Notes: generated by a model from the letters alone, not told the origin. A DNA stretch of 64,000 nt from Rhabdophis nuchalis (GCA_039707465.1 CM077643.1:47083605-47147604), one strand, 5' to 3'; positions 11,227 to 22,982 are shown, numbered from the stretch's first letter. Translations and numbers: made by a program.

Positions 11227-11364
11227 GGGGGGGGGGTGGATTATGCATGTGTAAGTCTCATTCAATGACTCACACTGCAAAATAAAGCACAAAAAAGGAT
11301 TATCACTGTGTCCAAATTAAATTCCTGAAACATTTCTTTCCACTTTATATAATTTCCTAATTCC

Positions 11365-11770
11365 TAGTAACTTCCAACACTGGCATCCTTCAGTCTCAAA
11401 AGGCTACAGTATCGTGCTCTGGAAAGAGGTCCTAAAGCAGCATCTGGTATGGCTAAAAAGGCCAATTCATGAGTGACCATCCCTTCCACACTGAGGGCAG
11501 ATACATTCTGTCCCCTGCCCAGCCCTCAGATTTCACTGGTTCTGGGACTGCCTCTTTGCCTCAGCCTGTCGAACAAGTGTCTCTTCGAATTGGAGAAGGC
11601 CTCCAAGCTGTCCATTCCCAAGGCCTTTAGATCCCTCTTGCAGATATTCTTATATCACAGCTGTGGTCTCCCTCTGGGATGCTTTCCCTGCACTAATTCT
11701 CCATACAGGAATCTGACCATCAGCCATTCTCATGACATGCACAAGTCAACGTAGACATCACTGTTCAATA
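11365..11770 (-). mobile_element. LINE ORF2 C-terminal fragment, clade unresolved
   Basis: The minus strand encodes RMADGQIP, LRQ/FEETLVRQAEAKRQ and CICPQCGRDGHS followed by IGLFSHTR. This is a zinc-knuckle-like C-terminus seen in vertebrate LINE reverse transcriptases. Stops and frameshifts show it is old. RTE- and CR1-like assignments are both possible from what I can see. Confidence 0.6.
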
Positions 11771-12175
11771 GTGTAGTAACTTTACTGTTTAAAAAAAACA
11801 CCATCCCATCTCCCTCACATTCCATATGAAATCAAAGGAGAACAATTTGAAGCATGCTGAAAAATACCTTTAACACAATGCTTGCTTTTCCTTTCCTGAC
11901 AAGTAATACAGCCTTGTGTTCTAGATTAGGAGCACAGTACATAAAGTTGAGAGATTAAGTTCTTCCTTTTATCAGCTGTAATTCTTTCCCTTCCCTTCCT
12001 TCTAAATGGAATTTACACAAAGAAAAAAAAAAGGAGAGAAAGAAAAAGTGACAAAAACATCTACTGGAATCAAAACCAATGGTTAGCAGATTCAGGAAAT
12101 TAGCCTTTGAATTCCAAATGTCAAAACACCGATAGAGGAAAATATTTGTGGATCAGGATTGAAATGAGGGGTCCT
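11771..12175. other. No recognised feature
   Basis: AT-rich sequence without an identifiable repeat or exon. Confidence 0.4.
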
Positions 12176-12290
12176 TGTTGCTCTCTGAGCTTAGTTAATT
12201 TTCTTGCAGATATTTCATTATCCAAACTAGATATCATCATCAGTGTACTAATGATATTACTTTGTTTGGGTAATGAAATTTGTCCAAGAA
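12176..12290. mobile_element. PLE-like family C fold-back fragment
   Basis: The minus-strand half reads CTGATGATATCTAGTTTGG, then ATAATGAAATATCTGC. The plus-strand half reads CTAATGATATTACTTTG, then GGGTAATGAAATTTGTCC. These are two inverted copies of a CTGATGAT-stem-GAAA hairpin meeting head to head. Assignment to a Penelope-like family is by analogy with the 34.5 kb cluster. Confidence 0.45.
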
Positions 12291-12295
12291 AACAG

Positions 12296-12711
12296 CCCTG
12301 CAGCCATCTTTTCTTTTGGATCTTTGGCCTGCCATATTTTCTATTATTCTATTATGCATTTTCTATTGTGGGAAAATGGTAGGGGGGATTGTAAGGAGTG
12401 AGATGCTATGTAGCCATAACAAAATTCTTTCTAGAAAGCCAAGGTCATTCTTTGTCTCTGCACCTCTGCACCTGACCAGAACTGGATGGGTGGAACTGCC
12501 ATCAGGGCAGTGGAAGATTGGACCATGTGATGGACTTGTGGGTGTGGCGGTAAGATCTTGAACTTTCAACTGGGTGGGGAAAACCGGGAAGCTTTTATAT
12601 TCGTGTTTTCCCAGATGTGCCAAAATGGCTCTCTTAATAAATTGGAATTTTGAGGAATGCTTTGCCTTGGACTCTGATTTACTTTTGGATGCTGTTTGGA
12701 ACCCTGACACA
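12296..12711 (+). mobile_element. Diverged LTR, same family as 43145
   Basis: It aligns with the solo LTR at 43145-43533 through TGGGAAAATGG, GACCATGTGATGGACTTGTG, TTTTCCCAGATGTGCCAA, AATAAA and the final TTTGGAACCCTGACA. The 5' end is degraded and I see no target duplication. No internal retroviral coding region is present. Confidence 0.65.
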
Positions 12712-13535
12712 ATCAAGCTCAGACAGCACCCCAAAATTCAAAATTATCCACCAATTGGAACTCCCAACAATAAACATATTCAAATATAGGAAGGAATTCT
12801 TCATTAAATAAGTGAGAAGATAGTTTGGTATGAATGTTCTTGGTATCAGTATGGTACATTTGCAATCATAAAAACACTGTTCTCTCATAGGTTTCCAAAC
12901 CATTGATGGTTGATTCAAAAGAACATAATTAGGTGCCATCAAATCAAGTCCAGCTGCAGGTGATTATATAGATAAACGTTTGCCGTTATGGCTTGGCCCC
13001 AGTAAAAATCTGTACCTTTCAGGGATATTCCAGGGATCACTTGCATTCTTTCATCCTTTGTTTTCCCTGTCTTCTTCTTACCCACATCTTATGAAATATA
13101 ATTTTTCCTAGTCCATTCTCTGCTCACAGCACACGCTTAAGCTATATCAGTTTCTGGTTGCTGATTGTCACCTGAAAAGAAAAGTTGGCTTTTCATTCTC
13201 GTTCTTGTGGCTGTAAAGCTGTAATTCAAAGGCAAGTGTCTCATTTATCATGGTTATTGTTTGTAATGGTATATGGGTATGACCTTGGGAGACAGGAAGA
13301 AGAGCTGGAGACAAGACAAGTCAGACAAATGGCACCTGAGTCTGCAGAAGGAAAGGGCGCATGGGCAAATATCTCAGAAGAATTCGAGATTTAGTCATTC
13401 AGTTTTGCAAGATTCTTATAACGTAACCTTGCAATAAAGTTAGAGCTAAGACTTCTAGAGGTGCTTCTTGACCGGACTACCTCGCAAAGCAGATCTCAAT
13501 CTTGCAAGTCTGAAAGTAGAGCTTTCCCCCCTTAG
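12712..13535. other. No recognised feature
   Basis: No coding frame or repeat family that I can name. Confidence 0.4.
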
Positions 13536-13619
13536 CTTGCCTTCCAAAGTTGTGGGAGCTTCATCACTGGAGGCTTTCAAGAAGAGATTGGACTGCCATT
13601 TGTCAGAAATGGTGTAGGA

Positions 13620-14490
13620 CAGTGATGGCAAACCTTTTTCTTATGATGTGCATGCCTGCCCACACCAATTCAATCCTCCCCACCCACCTGCGCATGCAAA
13701 CGTGACACCCCCCGCCCCTGTACATGCATGCACAACCACTCCTCCATGCTTTGAATACTTTCCTAAAGCCTGGGGTGGGCGAAAACAGCCTCCCTCGGCC
13801 TCCTGGAGGCCCTCCAGAAGCCTGGAACGGATCATTTCTGAATTTCCGGTTGGCCCATTGGGGCCGTTTTTCATCCTCCCCAGCTTCTAGAGCTGTGATG
13901 GCGAACCTATGGCACGGGTGCCACAGGTGCCATGCAAAGCCATTTCTGAGGGCACATGAGGCCTTGCCCTGTCAGCTCCAGCATGCATGAGCGTGCTGGC
14001 CAGCTGATTTTTGGCCTTGATTTTTGGCCAGTTTTTGCCCTCCTGAAGTCTCCAGAGGGAGAAAAATGGCCCAACGGGCAACCTGGAAGTCCATCCCTAA
14101 ACTTCCAGTTTGTGGGTTGGACCTTTTTTCACCCTTCCCAGGCTCCAAAAAAGTTGTGTGCACATGCGAGGGGCAGCAGGGGGTGTCACGCGTGCATGCT
14201 CAAGGGACACGGCATGGGAGGCATGAAATTATGGGTGTGGGCACATGAGCGTGCACAATAGTGCGAGCGTGTGTGCTTTTGGCACCTGAGGCAAAAAAGG
14301 TTCACCACCACTGTTCTAGAGGCTTTCCTGATGTCTGGGGAGGGTGAAAAATGGCACCAATGAACCAACCTGAAGGCTGAAAATCAGTTGACCGTCACGT
14401 GCATGCGTGCGCGAGCTAACTGCTGGCATGCCGGCAATTATGGCTCCATGTGCCACCTGTGGTACGCATGCCATAGGTTTGCCATCACAG
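13620..14490 (+). mobile_element. Non-autonomous hAT inserted in CR1
   Basis: Terminal inverted repeats CAGTGATGGCAAACC and GGTTTGCCATCAC; the last bases are degraded. The flanks GTGTAGGA and GTGTTGTG agree at only 5 of 8 positions, so this is an old insertion. CR1 continuity supports the boundaries. GC-rich; it contains a second hAT at 13893-14313. Confidence 0.72.
13893..14313 (+). mobile_element. hAT element nested inside the 13620 hAT
   Basis: Starts CTGTGATGGCGAACCTATGG and ends AAGGTTCACCACCACTG. A perfect 8-bp duplication TTCTAGAG lies at 13885-13892 and 14314-14321. No transposase coding sequence. Confidence 0.85.
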
Positions 14491-14568
14491 GTGTTGTGTC
14501 TCTTGCTTGGGCAGGGGGTTGGACTAGATGACCTACAAGGTACCTTCCAACTTTGTTAATCTAATTAA

Positions 14569-16063
14569 TAACCTTTACAATCCAGAAAAAACCCCTAGGT
14601 CCCTTCTGAGATGTTTGCTATGTCCCCATTCCTTCTGTGGATTCAGATGCCTGTTATCCGACCTCGGTCTAGCCTGCAATTCTTCCCCCTGTTTTCAAAG
14701 GTCATTGCCACATACCATAACATTCCTAGTGTCCATCTGTCACAGCTGTGTATGACCTCTTGCAAGCTCCATGCTTTAACTATTCTATTTGTTCTTTGTT
14801 GTCACTTAAATGGCCATCCAGAAGTCCAGTGAGTCTTCCAGAACAAAATTAACATTCAAAGTAACTGTCGGAGTGAAGGGAGCCGTTGTTAGCACACAAC
14901 ACTGTCCTATGAATGGGTGCTGCATGCTGCATTCTAGCATCCACAGAATATTTGTTGAATAGATTATAATTTTAAATCCATCGAATACATAAGATCTCAG
15001 AATGCAATAGTCCACTGACTTCCACCTTTTTAGTGCCTCTCTATGCTCTTAAATACCTAATTTAGTATATTCCAACAACAGCTTATAAATACAACAGCTT
15101 GTTATTTTGTAAAGGATGTGCTAAATCATCTAGTACTAGAAGAAGTCTTGAAGCATGCTCTTAGAGATATTGAATCACGTCCCTTTGGGGCTCATCTGGA
15201 GAGAGTATCACAGCTGAGGAAAGAAGGATTAAATATCTCCTCGCTGCATACTGAAATGTTTATCTGGGCTTAGAATCTGGCATGTCATTTTTAGGAAAGA
15301 GAAAACACCGATGGAACAGCATGCCACATTTTTAAAGAGACATGTAGAAGGATGTTAATCTGATGTTGTACTCTTACCTCCAAAAGCTCAAGAGACAGTT
15401 AACAGGCACGCACTTAAGCCACTAAGTACTAATGCTTCTATGCCGCCGAAACCCCATAAGACTCCTGGAAAGCAATGCCATTGTTTATATACAAAACCTC
15501 TGTGGTAAATAGCAATGACAATAAAATGGCAATTGTACATCGAGAAACAAACATTAAAATAAGTGTAGAAATCATATCATGGCGCGAAAGGCAAAATCCA
15601 GCAGTATATTTTAATCAAGATGGCCTTGGCCAATGCAGAAAAGCTCTCTGCATTGTTCAAAATGAAATCAGTATGGGGGCAAATCTGATCTCAACTGGGG
15701 TGTTTCTAAGGGCAGAGACTACTACTAAAAAGTAGGGCCTAAAAACCTCACCACTCATTTAATGGAAGTAAGGAATCACTAATGGCTTTTCCTGGAATAA
15801 GTTGGCTGGTTAGGTAGGTTGTAGCTGGAGAAGCTGGTCCTGGTGTTATCTAGGTGCAAAGTTATACGGGGTCAAAACTCAGCACTTTGGATTGTATAGA
15901 AGCCTTTAGGAAACCCTTTTAGGCCCCAAAGCCAAGGCATTATGCGCTCCCATCAGACACTTCCAGGCAACAAACAAGACAACTAAATATTGTTATCATC
16001 TGCATCTTCTAAGTAGACTTTAGAGGTGATCCCACGTGGAGCATGTTTTAATGGTCAAGTTGA
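14569..16063. other. No recognised feature
   Basis: About 1.5 kb with no repeat family, tandem array or coding frame that I can defend. Confidence 0.45.
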
Positions 16064-16423
16064 ATAGCAATAGCACTTAGACTTATATACACAGTGCTTT
16101 TACAGCCCTCTCTAAATGGTTTAGAGCAGGGGTCTCCAACCTTTGCAACTTTAAGTCTGAAGGACTTCAGCTCCCAGAATTCTCCAGCCAGATTTGCTGG
16201 CTGGAGAATTCTGGGAGCTGGAGTCCTTCAGACTTAAAGTTGCAAAGGTTGGAGACCCCTGGTTTAGAGAGTCAGCCTATTGCCCCCAACAATCTGGGTC
16301 CTCATTTTACCAACCTTGGAAGGATGGAAGGTTTGAGCTGGTCAGGATCGAACTCCTGGCAGTGGAATGCAGAGTAAGTCTACAATACTGAATTCTAAGC
16401 ACTCTGCCACCATGGCTCTTAGT
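16064..16423 (-). mobile_element. tRNA-derived SINE with CTATTGCTAT-type tail
   Basis: Antisense. The tail reads ATAGCAATAGCACTTAGAC-like on the plus strand, the body has CCCCCAACAATCTGGGTCC, and the head ends CCACCATGGCTC. Related copies lie at 48113, 58340 and 60354. It is interrupted by a hairpin hAT at 16127-16261. Confidence 0.8.
16127..16261. mobile_element. Palindromic hAT MITE, 135 bp
   Basis: Near-perfect inverted repeat starting CAGGGGTCTCCAACCTTTGC and ending in its complement, meeting at CCAGCCAGATTTGCTGGCTGG. Perfect 8-bp duplication GTTTAGAG (16119-16126, 16262-16269). Nested in a SINE. Confidence 0.93.
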
Positions 16424-17876
16424 AGTTATAAGATATGAGTTACTGGGACAACTACAGCTGCAATTGGTACTCTCGCTGATGCTGGGCCTGTCAATTAATG
16501 ATGGTCATTTGTCTAGAAAAGTCTCCTAGTCACAGACCAGCCGCTGCCTCCCTCACTAGCAACACTGAAAATTCAGAGCTCTTATACACCTTAAAGGCAT
16601 CACATCATGGAAGACATATTTCAATGCTTCCCAAACCAAGCCTTAATTGAAATCATGTCTCCGTTTTATCAAGGATAGTAGTATCACTATACCCCTAAGA
16701 ACAACATGCAAAAATGGTCCTAAAGCTGGCAAATTTTGCAGCAAATAATTATTTAAAATGACAACTATTACAATGCAATGAAAAATTACATTAAGAAGAA
16801 GCTAGATAGTGGGTCCATTAAAAGATAATTAAATGTGACAGTGCAGCCTTCCCCAACTTGATGCTTTCCATATTTGCTAGACATGCTAATCACAGATGCA
16901 TCTATCCCAGAATTCCCCATTTTAGTTGTAATTCAATATGTTGAAAGTACAAATTCAAAATTCAGATTTTTCTGTGCCTCGTAACCTTCTGACCACAAGG
17001 GGGCATTAAGGTATAGACGGAATTTAGGAATTTAGGCTGACTCCCCCTCTGAGGCTATTACTCTGCTCCTTATCTAAGATTTTGCCAATTTAGGTCACTA
17101 GTACCTATATCTTTCTTCCAAACCAGGCATGGACTGACTGCTTTCTGTTTAGTAGACTGTACCTGGAGCTATCCCTACAAGTGCAAATGAATCTCCTTTC
17201 ACTTACTGTTTTAAGGCGTTTTGTCACTCGTTTTTGCTTCACTTAAATTCTTGATCTCCAGGGATGCTCTCGTGCATGTGCAGAGTGCTTTCACCTCTAG
17301 TACAAAACACATCTCCAAGGCACCAGATCAAACTGGGAAATGTTTTTTTTTTTCCAGAGAAGGATCCCGCAGGACCCTTGATTTTACCACCAACTCTTTT
17401 GTGACATCTCCAAGGGGGTTTAGTCTATATTGCAAAGTTGCTTCTTAGACTGTCCACGTATAACTTCCCTCGCTCCTCCCTTCGTGGAAATTAATGGCTT
17501 ATTTTCCAAACAGAAGACCCTTCAGAGGAACACTTAAATATTCTAGTGCTGTGCCAAGGAAGCATGTGCAGTGTAAATATTTTAATCCCTAATTAATCAC
17601 TTTGCTTAGATTGGAAAAACAGAAGTCTAATGAAAATAATTTGAAATTTCCTTCGTGGATAATTGCATTGTTCAAGGGCTTCTGGGAAGAGTCAAACTGT
17701 CTAACCTTCCATTTTTGGATGGTTGCACGGCTGAGACACTTACTGGTTTTTCAGACACTCCCTTGGTCGCCTTCATGGGATTAAAGAAATACCTTGCACA
17801 CAATTTGGTAGCGCTATGCAAAAGGCAGCACTGGGGGCAAAGGTTGCACGGACACCCCAACAAAATACATTAGATC
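16424..17876. other. No recognised gene or repeat
   Basis: Mostly unclassified. A CTCF-like motif lies at 16993-17006. Confidence 0.4.
16993..17006 (+). promoter_or_regulatory. CTCF-like motif
   Basis: CCACAAGGGGGCAT matches the CTCF core CCASYAGRKGGC except at one position. A motif match alone; occupancy is unknown. Confidence 0.25.
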
Positions 17877-18051
17877 CAGGGGTGGGTTTCAAATTTTTTA
17901 GAACCTACTCTGTAGGTGTGGCCTATTTTGTGGGCGTGGCTTGGCAGTCATGTGACAGGTGGGAGTGGCCACCTTTTAAAATGTGGTGAAACTCATTTAA
18001 CAACGCTCTTGCTTAGCAACCAAAATTTTGGACTCAATTGTGATGATAAAT

Positions 18052-18149
<98 letters not shown>

Positions 18150-18306
18150 TTTTTTTCCTTCCTTTCCTTTCCTTCCCGTTGGGTCACTGGCAGCGGTGGG
18201 CCAGATTTACTTCCAGGTATGCCGGTGGAATCCCCTCTCACCGGTTCTCTAAATTTCACCAACCGGTTCTCGCGAGTAGGTGCGAACCTGCAGAAACCCA
18301 CCCCTG
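17877..18306 (+). mobile_element. Non-autonomous hAT carrying a (TTTC)n array
   Basis: Starts CAGGGGTGGGTTTCAAAT and ends CAGAAACCCACCCCTG. Perfect 8-bp duplication ATTAGATC (17869-17876, 18307-18314). The interior matches 881-1374 (TTGTGGGCGTGGC, GCTTAGCAACCAAAAT) and, in reverse, 59760-59915. A TTTC array lies at about 18050-18147. Confidence 0.92.
18050..18147. repeat. (TTTC)n microsatellite inside hAT
   Basis: Pure TTTC units directly after the conserved CAATTGTGATGATAAA of the hAT interior. Confidence 0.95.
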
Positions 18307-18857
18307 ATTAGATCACGCGGCCAAGTTGTCCCCGCAAGGCTATTACACAGATCATGTGGTTGTTATTGTTATTATTATTCTTCGGATTCCCCAGTATAAC
18401 AGTTCACATTACTTTTTAAATTAGCAATACTATATGAGGACCCATTGAAGCATTTCAGGGAGAAAAAGAAAATGTATTTACAGATAAGCTCCAGAGAACT
18501 GGAGTCAGCTTGAGGCTAAGAGACAGAGTCAGATCTAAGGAAATCAGTTGCCTTACCTGTTCCTGAGGGGCAGGGGAGAGGAAAAGAAAGCTTGGTAATA
18601 AATTTCATATGCTAGAATCTGTTTTACTTTTTATGGGCCTTAATATTTGGCTCTCTTGCACCTCTCCTTTGCTCAAAGCACCCAAATCCTTCTACTGGAA
18701 TAGTGATGGCCGCCCCGGGCCCCTTGTTGTGAGATGGGTGCGGGATATAAATATGAAAAATAATACTAATAAAATAATAATAATAATGGCATCAGAAAGC
18801 AAGCAGAGAAACGGATCCCTTTTTCTTGATTGTGAACTGGTTTATAATACACAAATG
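18307..18857. other. No recognised feature
   Basis: Short AT-rich stretches, including small TTA and AAT runs. No gene recognised. Confidence 0.4.
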
Positions 18858-19610
18858 TTGTGTGTAGGAAGAGAAGAAATTTTGTTTGCAAACATCTTGA
18901 ACTGAACAAGGAGAGATTCAACCTGGAAATAAGGAGAAATTTTCTGACAGTGAGAGCAATCAATCCGTGGAATAGAAGTGGCCTCCAGAAGTTGTGGGAG
19001 CTTCATCACTGGAAGCTTTCAAGAAGAAAGCTTCAAGGTTCTAACGACCATCTTTAAAGCGCTCCATGGCTCGGGGCCTAGTTATATGCGAGACCGTCTC
19101 CTGCCCCATACATCCCTCAGACCGATACACTCCCACAGAGAGGGCCTCCTCAGGGTGCCGTCAGCCGGTCAATGCCGACTGGCGACACCCAGGGGAAGAG
19201 CCTTCTCTGTGGCGGGACCAGCCCTTTGGAACGACTTACCCCCTGAACTCCGTACCATCTCCGACCTCCGCCTCTTCCGCAAGTGTCTGAAGACACACCT
19301 ATTCCAACTAGCCGGCCTAGCGTAGCCCCCAATTCTGACTCATAGATAGTTTTAAAATGGGGATTTTAATTCGGTTTTAGCACAGGTTTTTTAGTTGAAT
19401 AAGTTTTTTAAAAAAAAGTTTTATATGTTTGTATGTTTTTTAATATGCCTGTGCGCCGCCCTGGGTCCGTTTGGAGAAGGGCGGGGTATAAATTCAATAA
19501 AATCTAAAACTAAGAGACTGGACTGTCATTTGCCAGAAATGGTGTAGGGTCTTCTGTTTGGGTTGGATTAGATGACCTACAAGGTACCTTCCAACTTTGT
19601 TAATCTGTTC
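18858..19610 (+). mobile_element. CR1 3' end interrupted by an L2
   Basis: CR1 coding remnant (GGAGAAATTTTCTGACAGTG, AGAAGTTGTGGGAGCTTCAT) up to about 19028, resuming at about 19510 with GAGACTGGACTGTCATTTGC and ending CCTTCCAACTTTGTTAATCT. The inserted sequence between them is an L2 3' end. Confidence 0.85.
19029..19509 (+). mobile_element. L2 LINE 3' end inserted into CR1
   Basis: Encodes FKVLTTIFKALHGSGPSYM and ALWNDLPPELRTISDL. The UTR carries GCGCCGCCCTGGGTCCG and ends ATAAATTCAATAAAATC. Severely 5' truncated. Any target duplication is short (AAGA-like) and ambiguous. Confidence 0.9.
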
Positions 19611-21246
19611 ATTCTGCCTGTCCTTCTGCTAAGAATGAGAAAACTCAGCAAAGAGAGCCCATTGTCCCAGGGCTTGCCCAAATCGCTTCCCTGCCTAGCA
19701 AACTATGGGCATTATCTAATTTATAAGCACAGGGTTAGTGATCCCCCCCACCCCCATAAACATCTGTGCAAATGAAACCCTCTTCTACGGAAGAGAGAAT
19801 CTTACTGCAACTGCAATTGGAAAAGGACCTTTCAGACCTGCACTGAGTGCAAATTGGTTTATGAGCAGAGTTCAAGGTGTCAGTTTAGACCCTGGCTAGC
19901 TAAATGAGAGCCCTTTTTCTCATTTTGACCACTTTAGAATCTGCAAGATAAATCTTTTTAGAAATATGCTGGTTTCAGAAGGGTTTTTTTTTCCCCCCCT
20001 TTTTGGTCAGGCTGGTGAATTGCTCTCATCTCTCTCTCTTCACATTTCAGAAAGGGCTCGGAGCCTTTTGAAGATTCTATCAGATATTTCGGAAATTATT
20101 GCTCATCCTTTGCCTATGAGGTTTATATAGAATCCAGAAGCATTTTAAAGAAAAGAATCTATTGCTAGAGACATTTAGTTTCGCAACACACCAACTTTCC
20201 ATTGAAAGAAAGAAAGATATAAAAAACTAAAGATAACTGGAAAGAAAATCTGGCAGAATCAAGGAAGAATTTCGAAGTATATATTTGCTATGGGCCTCAC
20301 TTTGTAGATCCCACTCAGAGATAATATTTTGCTTGATGAACCAAATAACTGCCAAGAAAGAAGGAAGCCACCTATATTACCAAACTATTTTGTCTTCAAG
20401 AGATTAAGAAAGCATTTCAAGGGGCAACAGTTGTTTGAAGCATATTTTTGGCATGGATGAAGTCTTATATTCAATTTACCAATTTAATCACCAATTAAAC
20501 ATATCCAGTTCATTGGGAAGATACAGCTTAGATACACATCTAAGTTCATTTCTATACTAATCATTTAAAGTGTCTTCATAGCACCATCCAACCATCATTA
20601 AATTGTTGTGAAGTCTGTGCAAATTACCATTATATTTAACAAAGATGGCTGGATGACTCTGGAAAATATGATAAATCATTAGTGTGCACTGTGCAAAAGA
20701 CAATATTGAATAAGATGGACAAATAGTTTAATAGGAGCAACTTCTGTCTTTGGGTCTTAATTAGGTTGGTCCTGTTTGCCCCACTTCCATTTATGTGCAG
20801 GGAGAATTTTGATACAAACCTAAGAAGAGATAAAATTGCCTAAAGGGGAAACCATTCTTCATTACGTTGTCAAAACCAGCAAGTTCATATCCTGCAGTGA
20901 AGGTCACATTTTGAAAAGAAATGCTTCATATACTTTGCTATCTGCATTTTAAATGGTCTTGCTTGTTAATTTATCATTATCGTTCACCCAAATTATCACT
21001 GTTTAATGAAATTGCTGGAGTGGCTCCTCGAGCTCAAAAAGGAGAATATAATTGACCATAAGATGTTTAGCAGTCAGAAAATTTAGCATGCATTTGGATC
21101 TTGGGAATTGACATGCTTAATGTTTCGAACTTTGTGGTAGCGCATTCCTTGCGTTCTTCTTTTCATTATTAACAGTGTGCTTTTGGGGGGGGGTACTGGG
21201 GGGGCTTTTGTGTAAGAACAACAACAGAGTCTTCCTTAAACTTGTA
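19611..21246. other. No recognised feature
   Basis: About 1.6 kb of AT-rich sequence. I see no repeat family, RNA gene or exon. Confidence 0.45.
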
Positions 21247-21362
21247 CAGGTAATCTTCAATTTATGACCAGGGTTGAGACCAGGATTGTTGCTAAACAAG
21301 GCAGTTGTTAAGTGAATCAGCAATGATTGAGCGAATCTGGCTTCCTCTATTGACTTTGTCCC

Positions 21363-22315
21363 AAAGGAGCTTTTTCAAGAGGCAACTGGAGTTTCTTGGG
21401 TTTTTTTTTTCATTTGAAGGCATTTCGCTTCTCATTTAAGAAGCTTCTTGAGCTCTGGCCAGGATAGTGAGGAACGGAAGGATTTATATTCCTTGCAGAC
21501 AGCTGGTCACTTGCATCCTTTTAGAAGGTCGTTGAAGTTGGTCGCCACGATGTAGAAAAGACGTGGAGACTCTGGAAAGAGTGCAGAGAAGAGCAACCAA
21601 GATGATTAGGGAACTGGAGACTAAAACATATGAAGAACGGTTGCAGGAGCTGGGTATGTCTAGTTTGATGAAGAGAAGGACCAGGGGAGACATGATAGCA
21701 GTGTTCCGATATCTCAGAGGGTGCCACAAAGAAGAGGGAGCCAAACTATTCTCCAAGGCACCTGGGGGCAGGACAAGAAGCAATGGGTGGAAACTAATCA
21801 AGGAGAGAAGCAACTTAGAACTAAGGAGAAATTTCCTGACAGTTAGAACAATTAACCTCTGGAACAGCTTGCCTCCAGAAGTTGTGAATGCCCCAACCCT
21901 GGAAGTCTTTAAAAAGATGTTAGATAGCCATTTGTCTGAAATGGTATAAGGTTCCTGCCCACGCAGGGGGTTGGACTAGAAGACCTACAAGGTCCCTTCC
22001 AACTCTGCTATTGTATTGTATTGTAAGTGCTTGGAGGTTTATCAGTGTCCTCAGGGTCACCTGAGTAGTGATCCTGGTTCCTGATTTCTTCCTCTGGGAA
22101 ATCCATTCCTACTCCCACACCATTCAAACGGTGTTTATCCCAAATTGTATGGCTGAAAGTCGGTAGAGATTCTCCTGCAGACTACAGGAGCCAGGTGCAC
22201 TGCTCAGGATGAGAAGCGAAACGTCTTAAAAGAAAAAACAACAACAAGAACGTTCAGTTGCTTGTTGAAAAAGTACCTTTGGGACAACCATGACCTGGAT
22301 GACTGAGAATCTCTG
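21363..22315. mobile_element. PLE-like family B fold-back, split by CR1
   Basis: The left arm (CCCAAAGGAGCTTTTTCAAG, GGCAACTGGAGTTTC, then the inverted hairpin) runs to about 21538. The right arm resumes after 22025 and ends GAGAAGCGAAACGTC, CAGTTGCTTGTTGAAAAAG and GACCTGGATGACTGAG. The arms are inverted copies of each other. Confidence 0.5.
21539..22025 (+). mobile_element. CR1 LINE 3' end, open frame to the stop
   Basis: Encodes the ORF2 C-terminus: METLERVQRRATKMIREL, then RRTRGDMIAVFRYLRGC and NLWNSLPPEVVNAPTLEVF. The 3' UTR is GGTTGGACTAGAAGACCTAC with a short ATTGT tail. Little decayed, so probably a younger copy. Confidence 0.93.
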
Positions 22316-22635
22316 CAGACTTCTACTGACTTTGCTTATTGGAAGCTGACTGGGAAATCATGTGGCAAATGGCAATCATATGATCCTGGGACAATGTGTG
22401 ATCATGTGACTAAGAGGATGTGTTGACTGGTTGTAAGTCACTTTTTTTCAGTGCTGTTGTAACTTTGAATGGTCACTAAATCAATGTCTGTATGTTGAGG
22501 GCTACCTGGGTGTGATATTTGAACATCTCCACGTGTGATAAACCCTCACGATAAATGCCATGGATAGTAACGTGTCCAGAGAGGAACATCTGAGAGGAGA
22601 CACTTCCTGAAATTGATCTTCTACGTCTCCTAGGG

Positions 22636-22770
22636 CAGGGGTCTGCAAAGTCGGCTCTTTTAAGACTGGTGGACTTCAACTCCCAGAATTCCCCAGCCAG
22701 CTATGCTGGCTGGGGGACTCTGGGAGTTGAAGTCCACCAGTCTTAAAAGAGCCGACTTTGCAGACCCCTG
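22636..22770. mobile_element. Palindromic hAT MITE, 135 bp
   Basis: Starts CAGGGGTCTGCAAAGTCGGC and ends in its complement. Perfect 8-bp duplication TCCTAGGG (22628-22635, 22771-22778). A near-perfect hairpin centred on CAGCTATGCTG. Confidence 0.93.
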
Positions 22771-22839
22771 TCCTAGGGTGACTTATTAAGCTTGTCTCCT
22801 GTGTTCCTTACAGCTTGGAGATCAGATGTCCCTCTAGAG

Positions 22840-22974
22840 CAGGGGTATCAAACTCACAGCATCCCAGCATCATCACATGATGTATCGCGACTTTCCCCTC
22901 CTTCGCTAAGCCGGGCATGGGTGTGGCCAGCACATGATGTATCCACCCTGCAGGCTGGGAGTTTGACAGCGCTG
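22840..22974 (+). mobile_element. Non-autonomous hAT, CAGGGGTATCAAACTC family
   Basis: Starts CAGGGGTATCAAACTC and ends GAGTTTGACAGCGCTG. Perfect 8-bp duplication CTCTAGAG on both sides. It sits just upstream of an L1 3' fragment. Confidence 0.85.
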
Positions 22975-22982
22975 CTCTAGAG

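Larger units (their letters stand above)
13536..14568 (+). mobile_element. CR1 3' end, split by nested hAT elements
   Basis: CR1 sequence up to CAGAAATGGTGTAGG (13619) resumes at about 14491 and continues to GGTTGGACTAGATGACCTAC and CCTTCCAACTTTG. The two halves are adjacent in uninterrupted CR1 copies, so the interior was inserted later. Confidence 0.85.
21247..22512. mobile_element. Long-TIR DNA element (GTAGTCCTC family), copy 1, interrupted
   Basis: The ends resemble CAGGTAATCTTCAATTTATG and TTGAGGGCTACCTGGG, degraded forms of a GTAGTCCTCAACTTA terminal repeat. The interior has GTTAAGTGAATC and TTGTAACTTTGAATGG, shared with 25441-27057. It contains a PLE-like family B element, which itself contains CR1. 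Superfamily unresolved. Confidence 0.55.
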
